A stretch of 64,000 bases of DNA from Gammaproteobacteria bacterium. Lineage in GTDB: Bacteria; Pseudomonadota; Gammaproteobacteria; Steroidobacterales; Steroidobacteraceae. Both the position numbers and the translations under genes were made by a program. Shown piece by piece: positions 61,974 through 64,000 of the stretch (positions within the stretch are counted from its first letter, which is position 1; every line of letters begins with the position of its first letter). The DNA is taken from positions 1 to 64,000 of the forward strand of contig JAJFKF010000100.1 of the NCBI GenBank assembly GCA_021773365.1, in the 5' to 3' direction. Under the pieces are notes generated by a model that saw only the letters and a program-made list of their open reading frames with translations, was not told the DNA's origin and searched no databases.

Positions 61974-62704
61974 TCCGCTTCGACCATGTCCACAAGCGCT
62001 ACCCGAATGGCCGCGAGGCGCTGGCAAATGTCTCTTTCGAAGTCGATGCCGGCGAGATGGTCTTTCTCACCGGCCATTCCGGCGCCGGCAAGAGCACGGT
62101 ACTGCGCCTCATTGCCCTCATCGACCGCGCCACCCGCGGCCAGGTCATCATCAATCGTCAGAACACCGCCGGCGTGAAGCGTCGGCGCATCCCGGCCTAC
62201 CGCCGCCAGGTCGGCGTGGTGTTCCAGGACCACAAGCTGCTGCATGACCGCCCGGTATTCGACAACGTGGCGCTGCCGCTGGTCATCGCCGGCATGCGCC
62301 GGCGCGAGATCGACAAGCGCGTGCGCGCGGCGCTCGACCAGGTCGGCCTGCTCGGACGGGAAATGAATGCGCCGCTGGAACTGTCCACCGGCGAGCAGCA
62401 GCGCGTGGGCATTGCGCGCGCGGTGGTCAGCAAGCCGCCGCTGCTGATCGCCGATGAACCCACCGGCAATCTCGATCCCGATCTGGCGCTGGAAATCATG
62501 CGCCTGTTCAAGCGCTTCAACGAGGTGGGTGTCACCGTGGTCGTGGCCACGCACGACATCCACATCGTTGAACAGTTCGGACTGCGGCGAATCGTGCTGG
62601 AGCAGGGACGGATGGAAAGCGATACCACCGGAAGCCTCGCCACCACCGGCCTGCCCCCGGCAACGGGCTCACAGGAAGGCTCAGAGAAAGGCAAGACGCC
62701 ATGA
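61970..62704 (+). CDS. ftsE: cell-division ATP-binding protein FtsE
   Basis: A 244-aa ABC ATPase that with FtsX controls periplasmic cell-wall hydrolases at the septum. Walker A is GHSGAGKST (35-43); the signature is LSTGEQQ (138-144, Thr in place of the usual Gly); Walker B is LLIADEPTGNLD. A Thr/Ser/Pro tail of about 25 residues follows. Both ends overlap neighbours by 4 bp, giving the ftsYEX operon. Confidence 0.95.
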
Positions 62705-63618
62705 GGGTGTACCTGGAACGACACGTCCAGACGCTGATCGGCTCACTCGGGCGCATGACGCGCGCGCCCTTCGCCACGGCCATGACCGTGACCGTCATCG
62801 GCATTGCGCTGGCACTGCCCGCCTGCCTCGAACTGGTGGTCTCCAATGCGCGCACCGCGACCGGATCCTGGGGCAACGCACTGGATATTTCCGCGTACTT
62901 CAAGGCTGATGTGGCCGTGTCCAGGGTCGAACAACTGGCCGCTGCGCTGCGCGAGCGGCCCGACGTCGCGGAAGTACAGGTGGTGACTGCCACCGCCGCC
63001 CTGGCGGAGTTTCGCGAGTTTTCCGGCTTCGGCAGCGCGCTGGATGCACTGGCTGACAATCCCCTGCCGCACGCACTCATCGTGCGGCCGCGAACCGATC
63101 GCCCCTCACCGGCCCGTATCGAGGCATTGAAGCAGCATCTTGGCAACTGGCCGGAAGTGGAGCGCGTGCAGCTCGACACCGAATGGGTGCACCGCTTCCA
63201 CGCCCTGCTCGATGTGCTGCGCCGGGTGGTCATGCTGGCCGGCGTGCTGCTGGCCATCGGCGTGGTGGTCATCGTCGGCAATACCATTCGCCTGGACATC
63301 GACAATCGCCGCACCGAGATCGAGGTCACCAAGCTGGTGGGTGGTTCGGACGGCTTCGTTCGCCGGCCCTTCCTGTACGGCGGCTTCTGGTATGGCCTGG
63401 CCGGCGGGGTTCTGGCCTGGAGCCTGATCACCCTCGGCGTATGGCTGCTGGACGGACCGGTTGCCCGGCTGGCGGGCCTGTACGGCAGTGCCTTTCGCCT
63501 GACGGGACTGGATCTGCGGGGTGCGGTGACGGTGCTGGGCGCCGGAGCCCTGCTGGGCTGGATCGGGTCCTGGCTGGCAGCCACCCGCCACCTGCGTTCC
63601 ATCGAACCTACCGCCTGA
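62701..63618 (+). CDS. ftsX: cell-division permease-like protein FtsX
   Basis: A 305-aa protein with four TMs: about 22-42, 173-196, 227-247 and 275-292. A periplasmic domain (about 45-170) recruits EnvC-type activators. The segment NTIRLDIDNRRTEIEVTKLV is the family signature. It is encoded last in ftsYEX. Confidence 0.94.
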   Translation: MRVYLERHVQTLIGSLGRMTRAPFATAMTVTVIGIALALPACLELVVSNARTATGSWGNALDISAYFKADVAVSRVEQLAAALRERPDVAEVQVVTATAALAEFREFSGFGSALDALADNPLPHALIVRPRTDRPSPARIEALKQHLGNWPEVERVQLDTEWVHRFHALLDVLRRVVMLAGVLLAIGVVVIVGNTIRLDIDNRRTEIEVTKLVGGSDGFVRRPFLYGGFWYGLAGGVLAWSLITLGVWLLDGPVARLAGLYGSAFRLTGLDLRGAVTVLGAGALLGWIGSWLAATRHLRSIEPTA

Positions 63619-63634
63619 ATTCTTGACCTGAATC

Positions 63635-63660
63635 GATGGCCTGAGTCCATGGCCTGAGCG
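63635..63660 (+). repeat. tandem 13-bp repeat between ftsX and rpoH
   Basis: GATGGCCTGAGTC (63635-63647) is followed by CATGGCCTGAGCG (63648-63660), ten identical bases; a third, weaker copy precedes it (GACCTGAATC). It lies between the ftsX stop and the CIRCE-like element. No role can be assigned. Confidence 0.6.
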
Positions 63661-63675
63661 GAACCTCCCGCGCCC

Positions 63676-63702
63676 TTAGCACTCCAAGAGCCTGACTGCT
63701 AA
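63676..63702 (+). promoter_or_regulatory. CIRCE-like HrcA operator upstream of rpoH
   Basis: TTAGCACTC-N9-GACTGCTAA, with an exact 9-bp spacer, matches the CIRCE consensus (TTAGCACTC-N9-GAGTGCTAA) at 17 of 18 arm positions. It lies 56 bp before the rpoH ATG. CIRCE is the binding site of the heat-shock repressor HrcA, so HrcA may repress sigma-32 synthesis. Confidence 0.8.
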
Positions 63703-63705
63703 ACT
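63676..63705 (+). promoter_or_regulatory. putative rpoH promoter embedded in the CIRCE element
   Basis: A -35-like TTAGCA (63676-63681) and an extended -10 TGCTAAACT (hexamer TAAACT, 63700-63705) are separated by 18 bp. The -35 lies in the left CIRCE arm and the -10 begins in the right arm, so HrcA binding would cover the promoter. Prediction from consensus only. Confidence 0.45.
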
Positions 63706-63758
63706 TGCCATGCCCACAGCGGCAGGCACGTCAAATTCGGGAGGTTAATCAAAGCATT

Positions 63759-64000
63759 ATGACTACCAGCGCACTGGCTCTGAGACCTGAAACCCTGCTG
63801 GCCGGCCCCGTCGGCAACCTCGATGCCTACTTCGAACAGATCGCGCGCGTGGCCATGCTCACCCGCGAGGAAGAGCAGGCGCTGGCCACGCGACTGCGCG
63901 ATAAAGATGACGTCGGCGCCGCACATCGGCTGGTGGTGTCGCACCTGCGTTTCGTGGTTCACATCGCCCGCGGCTACCTGGGTTACGGGCTGCCGATGAA
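63759..64000 (+). CDS. rpoH: heat-shock sigma factor RpoH (partial, runs off window)
   Basis: The first 80 codons of sigma-32. VGNLDAYFEQI near residue 18 and the region 2.1 stretch SHLRFVVHIARGYLGYGLPM (about 61-80) are diagnostic of RpoH rather than RpoD. The ATG follows GGGAGG at about 12 nt. Its place after ftsX is the standard gammaproteobacterial order. The gene is truncated by the window end, not by mutation. Confidence 0.95.
   Translation, partial: MTTSALALRPETLLAGPVGNLDAYFEQIARVAMLTREEEQALATRLRDKDDVGAAHRLVVSHLRFVVHIARGYLGYGLPM

Noticed and set aside
63635..63660. Terminator of ftsYEX
   Set aside because: The repeats are direct, not inverted, and no U-run follows.

Overview
The window reads as a chromosomal segment of a GC-rich gammaproteobacterium. 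The evidence is the order rsmD ... ftsY-ftsE-ftsX-rpoH at the right end, together with RluF, YheS, YgiQ, HrpB and PA0069-type radical-SAM genes. Many STN-type TonB/FecIR and TPR/TonB proteins suggest a free-living, deep-branching gammaproteobacterium (Steroidobacter/Nevskia-like). That placement is inference; no 16S rRNA gene is present.

Layout. 0-3.4 kb: a palindromic repeat cluster, then rluF, a secreted peroxiredoxin and yheS on the minus strand. 3.4-6 kb: an accessory patch holding a broken VOC gene, three 23-bp repeats leading into a DUF4143 ATPase, an AT-rich alpha/beta-hydrolase lipoprotein and tRNA-Ile2(CAU). 6-13.3 kb: ygiQ, and divergently a membrane phosphorelay made of an HPt-HATPase kinase, a CheY-like receiver, a CheX-like phosphatase and an unusual receiver-TM-TPR-TonB fusion. 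13.3-17.2 kb: a yeiH-type exporter, an Lrp regulator, a secreted unknown protein and decayed toxin/IS remnants. 17.2-23.2 kb: an STN TonB receptor with a thioredoxin-like partner, divergent from FecI/FecR. 23.2-28.7 kb: hrpB, a DUF1428 remnant, a VanZ-like protein and a TPR protein.

28.7-41.3 kb is the most unusual region. It is an 11-gene minus-strand run with many 4-bp overlaps. It encodes lipoproteins, a TPR membrane protein, an FHA-TM-PEGA-SUMF protein, a TolQ/ExbB/MotA-type channel, an actin/Hsp70-like protein with a C-terminal FHA domain, and two von Willebrand A proteins. The VWA proteins are anchored by an unusual helix (SFLDCxCCGFGA) with an intramembrane Asp, placed where TolR/ExbD/MotB carry theirs. 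I do not recognise this as a named system. My reading is an ion-driven, FHA-linked machine that crosses the envelope and displays VWA domains in the periplasm.

41.4-58.7 kb: a radical-SAM protein, transporters, an ArsR/SRPBCC pair, a PRMT-like methyltransferase, thioesterase and MAPEG genes, ilvA, and ilvB and ilvH arranged divergently. A compact three-gene TIGR04255-type cassette of unknown function follows, then ggt, coaD and rsmD. 58.7-64 kb: a large lipase-like lipoprotein, ftsYEX, and the start of rpoH. rpoH is preceded by a near-perfect CIRCE element overlapping a promoter-like sequence, which suggests that HrcA controls sigma-32 here.
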